Shown here: positions 1 to 7,322 of the stretch, piece after piece | Position numbering within the stretch: the first letter of the stretch is position 1 | Layout: each line of letters begins with the position of its first letter | Assembly (NCBI GenBank): GCA_023136305.1 | Contig: JAGLSF010000005.1 | Span: forward strand, 1 to 19,988 | Source of the DNA: Spirochaetota bacterium | GTDB taxonomy: Bacteria > Spirochaetota > B62-G9 > DRHN01 | Direction of reading: 5' to 3' | DNA: 19,988 bases | Translations under genes and position numbers: made by a program | The notes under the pieces: generated by a model | What the model was told of the DNA's origin: nothing | The model's input: the letters and a program-made list of their open reading frames with translations, nothing else | Databases searched by the model: none

Positions 1-1
1 A

Positions 2-103
2 TACACCCTGTTCAATGCCCTGGTTATTTTTTATACCGGGCTGTTTCTGCCGATACATAAAGAAGAAAAAGATCCATATTCCATTTGGGAGCAGCATGCA
101 TGA
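2..103 (+). CDS. C-terminal end of an unidentified membrane protein (partial)
   Basis: An open frame enters from the left edge in frame 2 and ends at TGA 101-103. It encodes about 33 residues: a hydrophobic stretch (FNALVIFYTGLFLP) followed by a charged tail ending SIWEQHA. This looks like a last transmembrane helix with a cytoplasmic tail. The stop overlaps the ATG of the next gene as ATGA (100-103), a classic translational-coupling arrangement, which makes a real gene end likely. The family cannot be told from this fragment. Given the neighbour, a polyprenyl-phosphate sugar transferase or the membrane half of a PglF-type protein are possibilities, but this is only inference from context. 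Confidence 0.6.
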   Translation, partial: YTLFNALVIFYTGLFLPIHKEEKDPYSIWEQHA

Positions 104-1533
104 GACGGGTACTCATTTACGGGGCCGGTGAAGCCGGTGAGATGGTCCTTGCTGAGGTAAGGCGGCGTCCAGAGGAAAACATAGAGGTGCAGGGGTTCAT
201 GGATGATGACGCGGCCAAGCAGGGTCTGTCTCCGGGCGGAGTTCCCGTGCGTGGAGGCAGGGAAAGCCTGCGTGAAGTGATCCGTACACGTGACATCAAC
301 GAGGTCATCATTGCCATGCCTTCCATAAGAAAACCAGTTATCCGTGAAATCGTCCGTATCTGTAAACAGGAAAAGGTCAAACTCCTCATCGTACCTTCGA
401 CACGGGAAATCATCGAAGGGAATGTGAGCTATGAACAGATCAAGAGCATCCATCCCGCGGACCTGCTGGACAGGGAGGAGGTGCATATCGAGTCGGATAA
501 GATTCGGGCATGTGTCAGAGGTCGTGTGGTGCTTGTTACCGGTGCAGCCGGATCGATCGGTTCCGAGCTTGTCCGAAAACTCCTCACCTATAAGCCCCGG
601 GAGCTGCTGCTTCTGGATATCAGTGAGAATGGCCTCTTCTATCTCCTTCAGACCATCGGGGAAGGCAGCCCCCATGCGGCTGAAGTCGTCAGAACACGGG
701 TATCGGACATCAAGAATGGCCCCATGCTCGAAGAGATCTTCATGAAGCACAAACCTGAAGTCGTATATCATGCCGCTGCATACAAACATGTACCGATCAT
801 GGAAGACAATGTCCGTATGATCTTTCTCAACAATGTGGTCGGCACGGCAAACCTCCTGCGGCTTGCACTGTACTACGGCGTGGAGCGGTTTATCGGTATT
901 TCAACGGACAAGGCCGTGTACCCGGTCTCCGTCATGGGAAAGACCAAACGCATCGGTGAGCTCCTTGTTAAGTGCTATGCCGGGAAGGGGCTGAGGGCCA
1001 GCAGTGTCAGGTTTGGCAATGTGCTCGGCTCGAACGGAAGCGTCATAACGGTATTTAAAAGGCAGATCGAGCGCGGGGGCCCCGTAACCATCACTTCGCC
1101 CGGAATGGAGCGTTATTTCATGACGGTCCATGAGGCAGCCAGCCTCGTCCTTCAGGCCGGAACTCTTGAGGGCAACGGCAACATCTATGTGCTCGAGATG
1201 GGAGATCCCATACGTATTCGCGACCTTGCGGAGAACCTGATTATTCTTTCGGGATGCACACCCGGTGTGGATATGGAGATTCAATATACGGGAATACGCG
1301 CGGGTGAAAAGCTCAGGGAGGAGCTCTTCCATAAGGGGGCGAAAATCTCAGAGAGCCCCCACAGGGGGATATATATCGAGACCTGTGACGTTGACTGCAG
1401 CGGACTGGTGGAGCTTGTTGAAAGCAGCGAGGAAAAGATGCACCTTATAGAAGAGTTGGAATTGACCGGGATCATGGACAGGATAATCGGAAGCAGCTTG
1501 CCGGCTTCTACGTCCTCTATCGCCTCAAAATAA
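100..1533 (+). CDS. NDP-sugar 4,6-dehydratase/epimerase, PglF/CapD/FlaA1 family, soluble form
   Basis: Likely acts on a UDP-HexNAc (4,6-dehydration) as the first step towards a modified sugar for a surface polysaccharide or glycoprotein. The protein has 477 residues. Residues 3-125 form a nucleotide-binding-like domain starting with GAGEAG (8-13). An extended SDR domain follows with TGAAGSIGSE (147-156) and STDKA (268-272). Met279 and Lys283 occupy the usual YxxxK positions, and Met for Tyr is typical of the PglF group. The ATG at 100 is preferred over an in-frame TTG at 85 because GGGAG lies 8 nt upstream (87-91) and the upstream gene ends in an ATGA overlap. Full-length PglF proteins carry an N-terminal four-helix membrane domain. 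It is absent here, so the enzyme should be cytoplasmic. The exact substrate is not readable from sequence. Confidence 0.88.
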   Translation: MRRVLIYGAGEAGEMVLAEVRRRPEENIEVQGFMDDDAAKQGLSPGGVPVRGGRESLREVIRTRDINEVIIAMPSIRKPVIREIVRICKQEKVKLLIVPSTREIIEGNVSYEQIKSIHPADLLDREEVHIESDKIRACVRGRVVLVTGAAGSIGSELVRKLLTYKPRELLLLDISENGLFYLLQTIGEGSPHAAEVVRTRVSDIKNGPMLEEIFMKHKPEVVYHAAAYKHVPIMEDNVRMIFLNNVVGTANLLRLALYYGVERFIGISTDKAVYPVSVMGKTKRIGELLVKCYAGKGLRASSVRFGNVLGSNGSVITVFKRQIERGGPVTITSPGMERYFMTVHEAASLVLQAGTLEGNGNIYVLEMGDPIRIRDLAENLIILSGCTPGVDMEIQYTGIRAGEKLREELFHKGAKISESPHRGIYIETCDVDCSGLVELVESSEEKMHLIEELELTGIMDRIIGSSLPASTSSIASK

Positions 1534-1550
1534 AAATCCCTGAAAAAGTA

Positions 1551-1578
1551 TTGACAAATAGGCATCTTTCGTTAGTCT
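1551..1578 (+). promoter_or_regulatory. Possible promoter for the zinc-ribbon gene
   Basis: A perfect -35 hexamer TTGACA (1551-1556) lies 16 bp before a weak -10 candidate TAGTCT (1573-1578). A better AT-rich hexamer, TATATA (1581-1586), is 24 bp away, which is too far for a standard spacer. The site sits in the 72-nt gap after the dehydratase gene and just before the next ribosome binding site, where a promoter would be expected. Only the -35 is convincing. Confidence 0.35.
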
Positions 1579-1605
1579 TTTATATAGAGTACCCTGGAGC
1601 ACAAC

Positions 1606-1836
1606 ATGGATTTTCCTGAGGAACACGGGGACCCTGAGGTCTTCAGTGATGTGGATGAATCGGAAGATCTCGAGACTGAACCCTGCATCAACAAGACCTT
1701 TGTCTGTGAGGACTGTGATTTTCGCTGGCAGGAAAAGATCTACCCTGAAAGAAACGACTTTCCTGACTACGAGGATGAGCTCGGCGGGGTCCATGCCTGC
1801 CCAATGTGCGGCTCTGTGAACGTCTCGTTCTATTAG
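1606..1836 (+). CDS. Small zinc-ribbon protein, function unknown
   Basis: A 76-residue acidic protein. The first 30 residues are rich in Asp and Glu. Two CxxC knuckles follow, Cys34/Cys37 (CEDC) and Cys65/Cys68 (CPMC), separated by 27 residues, as in a rubredoxin-like or transcription-factor-like zinc ribbon. Cys27 is an extra cysteine. The start is supported by GGAG at 1596-1599, 6 nt before the ATG. The gene stands alone between the dehydratase and miaB, with a possible promoter before it and a hairpin after it. I do not recognise a named family. A role in binding nucleic acid or protein is common for such ribbons but is not shown here. Confidence 0.7.
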   Translation: MDFPEEHGDPEVFSDVDESEDLETEPCINKTFVCEDCDFRWQEKIYPERNDFPDYEDELGGVHACPMCGSVNVSFY

Positions 1837-1867
1837 GTGTCTCTTACCTCCTTTCATCAACTTTTCC

Positions 1868-1887
1868 AAAACCACGCCCGTGGTTTT
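1868..1887 (+). terminator. Hairpin, possible intrinsic terminator after the zinc-ribbon gene
   Basis: AAAACCAC and GTGGTTTT form an 8-bp perfect stem around a GCCC loop. The A-run and T-run at the two ends are part of the stem, as in bidirectional terminators, but there is no longer T-tract after it. It lies 31 nt after the zinc-ribbon stop and about 60 nt before miaB. Confidence 0.45.
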
Positions 1888-1948
1888 CATTCTGCCAAGG
1901 CAACAAAACGGTATTATTATATGCGAAGCAGTGTAACTCCTGCAATGG

Positions 1949-3274
1949 ATGAGCAGAATGGCCACCACCTATTTTATAGAAACATACGGATGTGAGATGA
2001 ACAAGTCGGATTCGATCGACATCGCCCTCTCCTTCCAGACAAGGGGATTTGAGGAGGTCTCCTGTGAGGATGATGCTGATGTTATCGTGCTTAACACCTG
2101 TTCGGTGCGCGGGCATGCAGTGGAGCGTGTCTTTGGTCGGCTGGGCTACTACCGCTCACTTCGTACCAGGCGCCGCGGAGAACCTCTCATTGTACTGGCC
2201 GGATGCATGGCACAGGAGCAAAGTGATCGAATCATGGAACTATTTCCCGAGATAAAGGTGGTGGCCGGAACCTATCACTATATGCATATCCCCGATGCAG
2301 TTCGGGAGTACGGCCGGACCAGAAACCCTGTGGTACTGACAGACAGGGAGCAGTACGATTTTTCCCCCTTCAAAGGTTCGAGAGCGGAGGGGCACAGCGC
2401 ATGGGTCAACATCATCATGGGGTGCAGCAATTACTGCAGCTACTGCATTGTCCCCCATCTGCGCGGTCCGGAGAAGAGTAAACCTGCTGGAGCGGTGATC
2501 GATGAAGTGCGCCAGCTGGCCGCTCGGGGGGTGGTGGAAATAACACTGCTGGGCCAGAATGTCAATGCATACGGCAGGGAAAGCGGTGATATAGGTTTTG
2601 CAGATCTTCTTGAAAGGATCAATGATATTGAGGGCATTCAGTGGATTCGCTTTCTCACCTCCCATCCCAGAGACTTCGACCATGACATCGTCAGGCGTAT
2701 AGCCGGGCTTGAGAAAGTCTGTAATCATGTGCATCTTCCTCTGCAGAGCGGTTCGGACAGGATACTTTCTCTGATGAACCGGCAGTATACGCTGGACCAT
2801 TACCGGTCGGTTTTGGATTCAATCCGCACCCATTTCTCCGATGCGGCGATCACCACAGACCTAATCGTCGGATTTCCCACTGAGTCTGATGAAGATTTTG
2901 CCATGACCCTCGATGTGGTGCGTGAAGTCAGGTACGATGATGCCTTCACCTATCGCTACTCATCCCGCCCCTTTACGGGGGCCTCAGAACTGGCGACCAC
3001 CTACGACACTGCTGCAGCAGGTCGACGGCTTGAAGAACTGATTGAACTGCAGCGTAGTATCTCCCATCAGAGAAATGAGGATGAGATAGGGAAGCGCGCC
3101 ACCGTTTTGATTGAGCGTGAGAGCAAGAAGAATGCTTCTGAAATGCTGTGCAAGACAGGAAAAAACAAGATGGTGATTGTTCCCACCGATCTGGGGCCCG
3201 GCAGGTTCATTGATGTGGAGATAGAAAGTATTGCCGGAAACACCCTGCGCGCCCGTGAAGTGCGCGCAGTCTGA
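1949..3274 (+). CDS. miaB: tRNA-2-methylthio-N6-dimethylallyladenosine synthase MiaB
   Basis: A radical SAM methylthiotransferase that adds a methylthio group to N6-isopentenyladenosine-37 of tRNAs reading UNN codons. The 441 residues have the family's three parts. The N-terminal UPF0004 domain has auxiliary-cluster cysteines Cys15 (ETYGCEMN), Cys51 (NTCSVR) and Cys86 (AGCMAQ). The radical SAM core has Cys159-x3-Cys163-x2-Cys166 (MGCSNYCSYC). A C-terminal TRAM RNA-binding domain covers about residues 375-440. Length is normal. An in-frame ATG at 1958 (residue 4) is an alternative start. Neither start has a strong Shine-Dalgarno; GGAT at 1947-1950 would serve the second. The short N-terminal domain spacing and the TRAM end fit MiaB better than RimO or MtaB. 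Confidence 0.95.
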   Translation: MSRMATTYFIETYGCEMNKSDSIDIALSFQTRGFEEVSCEDDADVIVLNTCSVRGHAVERVFGRLGYYRSLRTRRRGEPLIVLAGCMAQEQSDRIMELFPEIKVVAGTYHYMHIPDAVREYGRTRNPVVLTDREQYDFSPFKGSRAEGHSAWVNIIMGCSNYCSYCIVPHLRGPEKSKPAGAVIDEVRQLAARGVVEITLLGQNVNAYGRESGDIGFADLLERINDIEGIQWIRFLTSHPRDFDHDIVRRIAGLEKVCNHVHLPLQSGSDRILSLMNRQYTLDHYRSVLDSIRTHFSDAAITTDLIVGFPTESDEDFAMTLDVVREVRYDDAFTYRYSSRPFTGASELATTYDTAAAGRRLEELIELQRSISHQRNEDEIGKRATVLIERESKKNASEMLCKTGKNKMVIVPTDLGPGRFIDVEIESIAGNTLRAREVRAV

Positions 3275-3418
3275 GCTGCACTCTTCGGTACGAGAGGGAA
3301 GATTTTTAGGAGGTAGGGCACAGCGCGGCTTTTAGCCGTAACCAAACATAGCAAATAAACTCGCGTTGCACTTTATTAAAGCTACTCTCGCTTCGCGAGA
3401 GACTTACAGAGGAATAGC
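3275..3418 (+). other. Structured intergenic region between miaB and the SPOR-protein gene
   Basis: The 144-nt spacer holds three short inverted repeats. First, CTCTTCG/CGAGAG with one bulged T (3281-3296) is followed by TTTTT at 3303-3307 and could be a weak miaB terminator. Second, CGGCT-TTT-AGCCG lies at 3326-3338. Third, CTCTCGC-TTC-GCGAGAG at 3385-3401 ends 6 nt before the AGAGGA ribosome binding site of the next gene. An AGGAGG at 3308-3313 has no start codon at a usable distance. I see no convincing -35/-10 pair. Confidence 0.4.
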
Positions 3419-4666
3419 ATGATGCGGCCGCATGGGGCATATCTGTGTATATCTCTGCTTTTCTGCACACTCCTCCTTCCCTCCTATGCCACTCGCATGC
3501 ATGCCGAAGAAGGTGGCCAAGTTTACCGCATGAGGTTTTTGCCCCATGACATTGCCCACTCATACTTTCCAACCGGTGATGATTATATGATTCCCGTGGA
3601 CGGGAAGACAGAATCCCTCATAGAACGCGCCCGGGGCTACGAATCCACAGGTAACAACCGCCAGGCCCTGCGGTATTATTCCATGGCATACAGGAGAGCG
3701 GCCACCCCTGCGGCTGCCTATATAGGATTTAAACAGTGCACCATGGAGGAGCAGAGCGGGGACGCCACCCAATGCCTGAAAGATCTGATAGAAAATGCAC
3801 CCGGCTTTCCTCTCATCGATGCTGTCCGATTCGAGCTCTCTTTCCGGCTTTTCCTGCAGGGCAGGCCCGCGGAGGCACTGGAATATCTTTCTGCCATCGA
3901 GCAGAATGAGATGGGGGGAGCTATAATATTCACTCCCTCAGCGTACTACCTCTCCGGCATCATCCTTGCGGACGATGAGGATGTGGCCGGAGCCCTCGCT
4001 TTCTTTGCACAGGCGATTGAGTCTATGAACGCTACCGGCGGTGAGGAATATAGGGACATCTATCCGGGGCTCTATCTGGAGATTGCAAAATCCTTAATTG
4101 CTGTCGGGAGTTATGACCGGGCAGAGGACCTGCTCAAAGGTCTCTTCGGTACCGCACCGCTGCTCATGGAGCAGTCCGAAGCGCTCTGGTACCTTGGCCA
4201 GGTCTACGCAGCGCAGACCCAATGGGACATGGCCCATGCCGTATATGCGGTGATCGTGACGCAGTATGCAGGCACCCCCTTTGCTCTGCAGGCACAGGCC
4301 GAATTGGAAGGGATAGATGATGACGGGTATGATACTCTGGCAGTACAGCCGGTGTATGATGAATCCCTCCTCACAGGCCGCTATGTGTATGGGGAGGATG
4401 AGGCGAAAAAACCGGATGAGGCAGCGGCGATCAATGGAGGATACGCCCTGCAGCTAGGCTCTTTTTCCAGTGAAGGGAATGCTTGGAAGTTTGTCGGGCA
4501 GCTGCAAAATTTGGGTTATCCAGCCTTTCTTATTCAGGCTCAGGTTGAGGATGTGGACTACTACAGGGTCCGTGTGGGCGACTACTCCACGAAAGAAGAA
4601 GCCCGAGCAGTCCTGGATGATCTTCAGGATCGGGGCTTCAGCGGATTTATCATAGGGGATCAGTGA
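3419..4666 (+). CDS. Secreted TPR-repeat protein with C-terminal SPOR domain
   Basis: Probably a periplasmic protein that binds peptidoglycan, since SPOR domains bind glycan strands stripped of stem peptides at division sites. The protein has 415 residues. An N-terminal hydrophobic segment (about residues 8-23) is followed by a likely signal peptidase I site near MHA-EE (residue 29). A helical TPR-like region covers about 60-285, with repeats recognisable from alternating Ala/Leu/Tyr patterns. A typical SPOR domain covers about 338-415, starting YALQLGSFSS and containing YRVRVGDYST. AGAGGA at 3408-3413 supports the ATG at 3419 or the adjacent one at 3422. It is followed by mutS after 1 nt, so the two are co-transcribed, but a shared function is not implied. 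Confidence 0.85.
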   Translation: MMRPHGAYLCISLLFCTLLLPSYATRMHAEEGGQVYRMRFLPHDIAHSYFPTGDDYMIPVDGKTESLIERARGYESTGNNRQALRYYSMAYRRAATPAAAYIGFKQCTMEEQSGDATQCLKDLIENAPGFPLIDAVRFELSFRLFLQGRPAEALEYLSAIEQNEMGGAIIFTPSAYYLSGIILADDEDVAGALAFFAQAIESMNATGGEEYRDIYPGLYLEIAKSLIAVGSYDRAEDLLKGLFGTAPLLMEQSEALWYLGQVYAAQTQWDMAHAVYAVIVTQYAGTPFALQAQAELEGIDDDGYDTLAVQPVYDESLLTGRYVYGEDEAKKPDEAAAINGGYALQLGSFSSEGNAWKFVGQLQNLGYPAFLIQAQVEDVDYYRVRVGDYSTKEEARAVLDDLQDRGFSGFIIGDQ

Positions 4667-4667
4667 C

Positions 4668-7322
4668 ATGGCCAGGCAGACCCCAATAATGGAACAGTAC
4701 ACCCGCATCAAGCGGGAAAACGATGACTCCGTGCTCCTCTTCAGACTGGGTGATTTCTACGAGATGTTCGAGAAGGATGCGGTGTACGCCTCGAGGGTCC
4801 TAAACATTACACTCACCAACCGAAACGGCATTCCAATGTGCGGCTTTCCCTTTCATGCTGCTGACACCTACATTGCAAAACTGCTTGGAGAGGGCAACAG
4901 AGTAGCTATTTGTGAACAGACAGAAGACCCCTCGCAGGTGCGTGGTATCGTAAAACGGGAGGTCGTGGAGATTATTTCGCCGGGTATTATTTCCGATCCT
5001 GAACTCCTGGACAACAAGAGCGCAAACTGCATCGCAGCGCTTCTCGGTACTGAGATCAAGGGAGAACGGAAACTTGCAGTCGCATCGCTGGATGTCTCCA
5101 CCGGTGAGTTTGTGTCGAGTCTTATCCGCGATGGTGATGTGATTGACCATGTGCTGAATGAGATCGAGGAAAACGGCATACGGGAAATCATCTATCCCGA
5201 ATCCCTCGGTGAAGGGTCACTGCTGTCCGAAATTTTGGCCGGGGTAAGGATAATGCACGCCGATGTGGTATTCCGTGTGAGGGAGGATCATCTCTTCAAC
5301 GCTTCAGATGCAGAGAGGTCACTGAAAAAGCACTATGCAGTAAAGAATACGGATGTATTCGAGCTGCGTGATGAGCTGGAAGTCACGGCCTGCGGTTCAC
5401 TGCTCTCATATGTGATACAGAATGTCAAGCAGGAACTGAGGCATATGCAATGGGTCAGAGGTATTCGAAGGGAAGGGGCGCTGTTCATCGACAATGCCAC
5501 GAAAAAGCATTTGGAGCTCACGCAGAATCAAACGGACGGCGGCAGTGCAGGAACCCTTCTTCACATCCTGGACCGAACCGAAACGGCAATGGGCGGACGC
5601 CTCCTGCGCAGGAACCTGAGCAGTCCCTTCGGTACCAAAGAGCAGATTCAGGAACGACTGCAAAAGGTGTCCCTTTTCTATAAAAGAGGAGAAGCGGCGT
5701 CATCAGTCAGGTCCAGCCTGGCATGCATACTGGATATTGAACGCATCGTGTCCAAACTCTCGGTAGCAAAGGGGAATGCCCGTGATGCAATCGGACTGAA
5801 GGATTCACTTCGTGCTGCTGCCGGGATGCGGGAAAGGCTGACTGCCGTGGATACGGAGCTCTTCCAGAAGGAACTGGAGGGCTTTGGCAATTTCAGTGGA
5901 ATCATCGATCTCATCGAAAAAGCAATCGATGCAGCACCGCCACCCGGTGTGCATGAGGGGCGGATAATTCGGGATGGCTATGATGAACAGCTCGACAGGT
6001 ATCGAAAGCTTGGGCGGGAGAACAGGGAATGGATAAACAGGTATCAGCTGGAGGAACAGCGTCGACATGGCATTGCATCACTGAAGGTTCGGTACAACAA
6101 GATCATTGGCTATTATATCGAGGTCACAAAACCTAACCTGCACCTGATACCCTCACACTATATCAAGAAACAGACCCTCGTCAACGCCGAGCGTTTTACG
6201 ACCGAGGAACTGGAGGAACATGAGACGCTTCTTATGGAGGCAAGGAACAAATCGGACGCACTTGAGTACGAACTTTTCGAAAATATTCGAAGGGAAATCC
6301 TGCAGCATACGGATAGGCTGTATCGGGCAGCGGAAGCGATTGCCTCTGTTGATGTGTGTATAACTCTTGCAACTGTGGCCAGGGATAACGAGTATACCGA
6401 GCCGGACATAGTAGAGGAGAACATCATTGACATTGATGGGGGGAGGCATCCCGTTGTGGAGGCCCTCGGTGAGGAGGCATTCATTGCCAATGACCTTGTG
6501 CTCAACGACAGTGATCGCCGAATCATGATCCTCACCGGGCCAAATATGGCCGGTAAATCGACCTTCCTCAGACAGGCGGCCCTCATCATCATAATGGCCC
6601 ATATGGGAGGTTATGTGCCGGCCAAACGGGCCCGCATAGGACTTGTCGATCGTGTATTTTCCCGAATCGGTGCCACCGACCGGCTCATCAAGGGCGAGTC
6701 CACCTTTCTTGTGGAGATGATCGAAACTTCGCGCATCCTCCACTATGCAACGGAGCGAAGTTTTATCATAATGGATGAGATCGGGCGCGGCACATCCACC
6801 TATGACGGCCTTTCGATCGCCTGGGCAGTCCTCGAGTATCTGCTCAACGATACGGTTGGGGCGAAAGTACTGTTCGCCACCCATTATCATGAAATTACGG
6901 CCTTGCGAGACCGCTACGGTATTGTCAATTGCAATGTGACTGTAAAAGAGTGGAACAACAGTGTTATTTTCCTGCGAAAAATCGTACCGGGATCAGCCTC
7001 AAAAAGCTACGGCATAGAGGTCGCACGAATGGCGGGTATTCCTGACAGCGTAATCGAAAGGGCGAAATCCATTCTAAGCAGCCTGGAAACAAATTTTGGA
7101 GGACACATCCCCCTCTTTGTGGGAGAGAAAACCGACAGACATGGCGGTCTTCGAGGAGATAGGGAAAGCGTCGAAATGGCCAGGCCTGCTTCACAGCTCG
7201 ACCTCTTTCCCTCCCCCTATGAGATACTCATGAAGGAACTGGGGGAGGTTGATCTTGAAAGTATAACGCCTCTCGAGGCGCTCAATATTCTCGATCGGCT
7301 GAAGAGAAGCATCTCAACGTGA
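4668..7322 (+). CDS. mutS: DNA mismatch repair protein MutS
   Basis: Recognises base mismatches and small loops and starts methyl-independent or MutL-dependent repair. The 884 residues include all family landmarks. The mismatch-reading Phe30-Tyr-Glu32 sits in GDFYEMF. Connector, core and clamp domains lie in the middle. The ATPase has Walker A GPNMAGKST (624-632), Walker B IIMDE with Asp703-Glu704, and the signature RGTSTYDG. A C-terminal QLDLF (843-847) matches the sliding-clamp binding motif, and the extreme C-terminus resembles the MutS tetramerisation region. GGGGA at 4655-4659 precedes the start. The gene begins 1 nt after the SPOR-protein stop. Its last 9 bp overlap the 3' end of the convergent minus-strand gene. 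Confidence 0.97.
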   Translation: MARQTPIMEQYTRIKRENDDSVLLFRLGDFYEMFEKDAVYASRVLNITLTNRNGIPMCGFPFHAADTYIAKLLGEGNRVAICEQTEDPSQVRGIVKREVVEIISPGIISDPELLDNKSANCIAALLGTEIKGERKLAVASLDVSTGEFVSSLIRDGDVIDHVLNEIEENGIREIIYPESLGEGSLLSEILAGVRIMHADVVFRVREDHLFNASDAERSLKKHYAVKNTDVFELRDELEVTACGSLLSYVIQNVKQELRHMQWVRGIRREGALFIDNATKKHLELTQNQTDGGSAGTLLHILDRTETAMGGRLLRRNLSSPFGTKEQIQERLQKVSLFYKRGEAASSVRSSLACILDIERIVSKLSVAKGNARDAIGLKDSLRAAAGMRERLTAVDTELFQKELEGFGNFSGIIDLIEKAIDAAPPPGVHEGRIIRDGYDEQLDRYRKLGRENREWINRYQLEEQRRHGIASLKVRYNKIIGYYIEVTKPNLHLIPSHYIKKQTLVNAERFTTEELEEHETLLMEARNKSDALEYELFENIRREILQHTDRLYRAAEAIASVDVCITLATVARDNEYTEPDIVEENIIDIDGGRHPVVEALGEEAFIANDLVLNDSDRRIMILTGPNMAGKSTFLRQAALIIIMAHMGGYVPAKRARIGLVDRVFSRIGATDRLIKGESTFLVEMIETSRILHYATERSFIIMDEIGRGTSTYDGLSIAWAVLEYLLNDTVGAKVLFATHYHEITALRDRYGIVNCNVTVKEWNNSVIFLRKIVPGSASKSYGIEVARMAGIPDSVIERAKSILSSLETNFGGHIPLFVGEKTDRHGGLRGDRESVEMARPASQLDLFPSPYEILMKELGEVDLESITPLEALNILDRLKRSIST

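Noticed and set aside
31..789. 252-codon minus-strand frame opposite the sugar-nucleotide dehydratase
   Set aside because: It is fully antisense to a clearly conserved enzyme and shows no domain signal. Long antisense frames are common at this GC content.
3308..3313. AGGAGG resembling a strong ribosome binding site after miaB
   Set aside because: No ATG, GTG or TTG lies at usable distance and no open frame follows before stops.
6153..6890. 245-codon minus-strand frame opposite the MutS ATPase region
   Set aside because: It is antisense to the Walker A and B segments of mutS, with no recognisable motif or start signal.
7314..7322. Missing terminator between mutS and the convergent gene
   Set aside because: I looked for a hairpin, but the two coding ends overlap by 9 bp and no GC-rich stem with a T-run is visible at either end. 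I do not call one.
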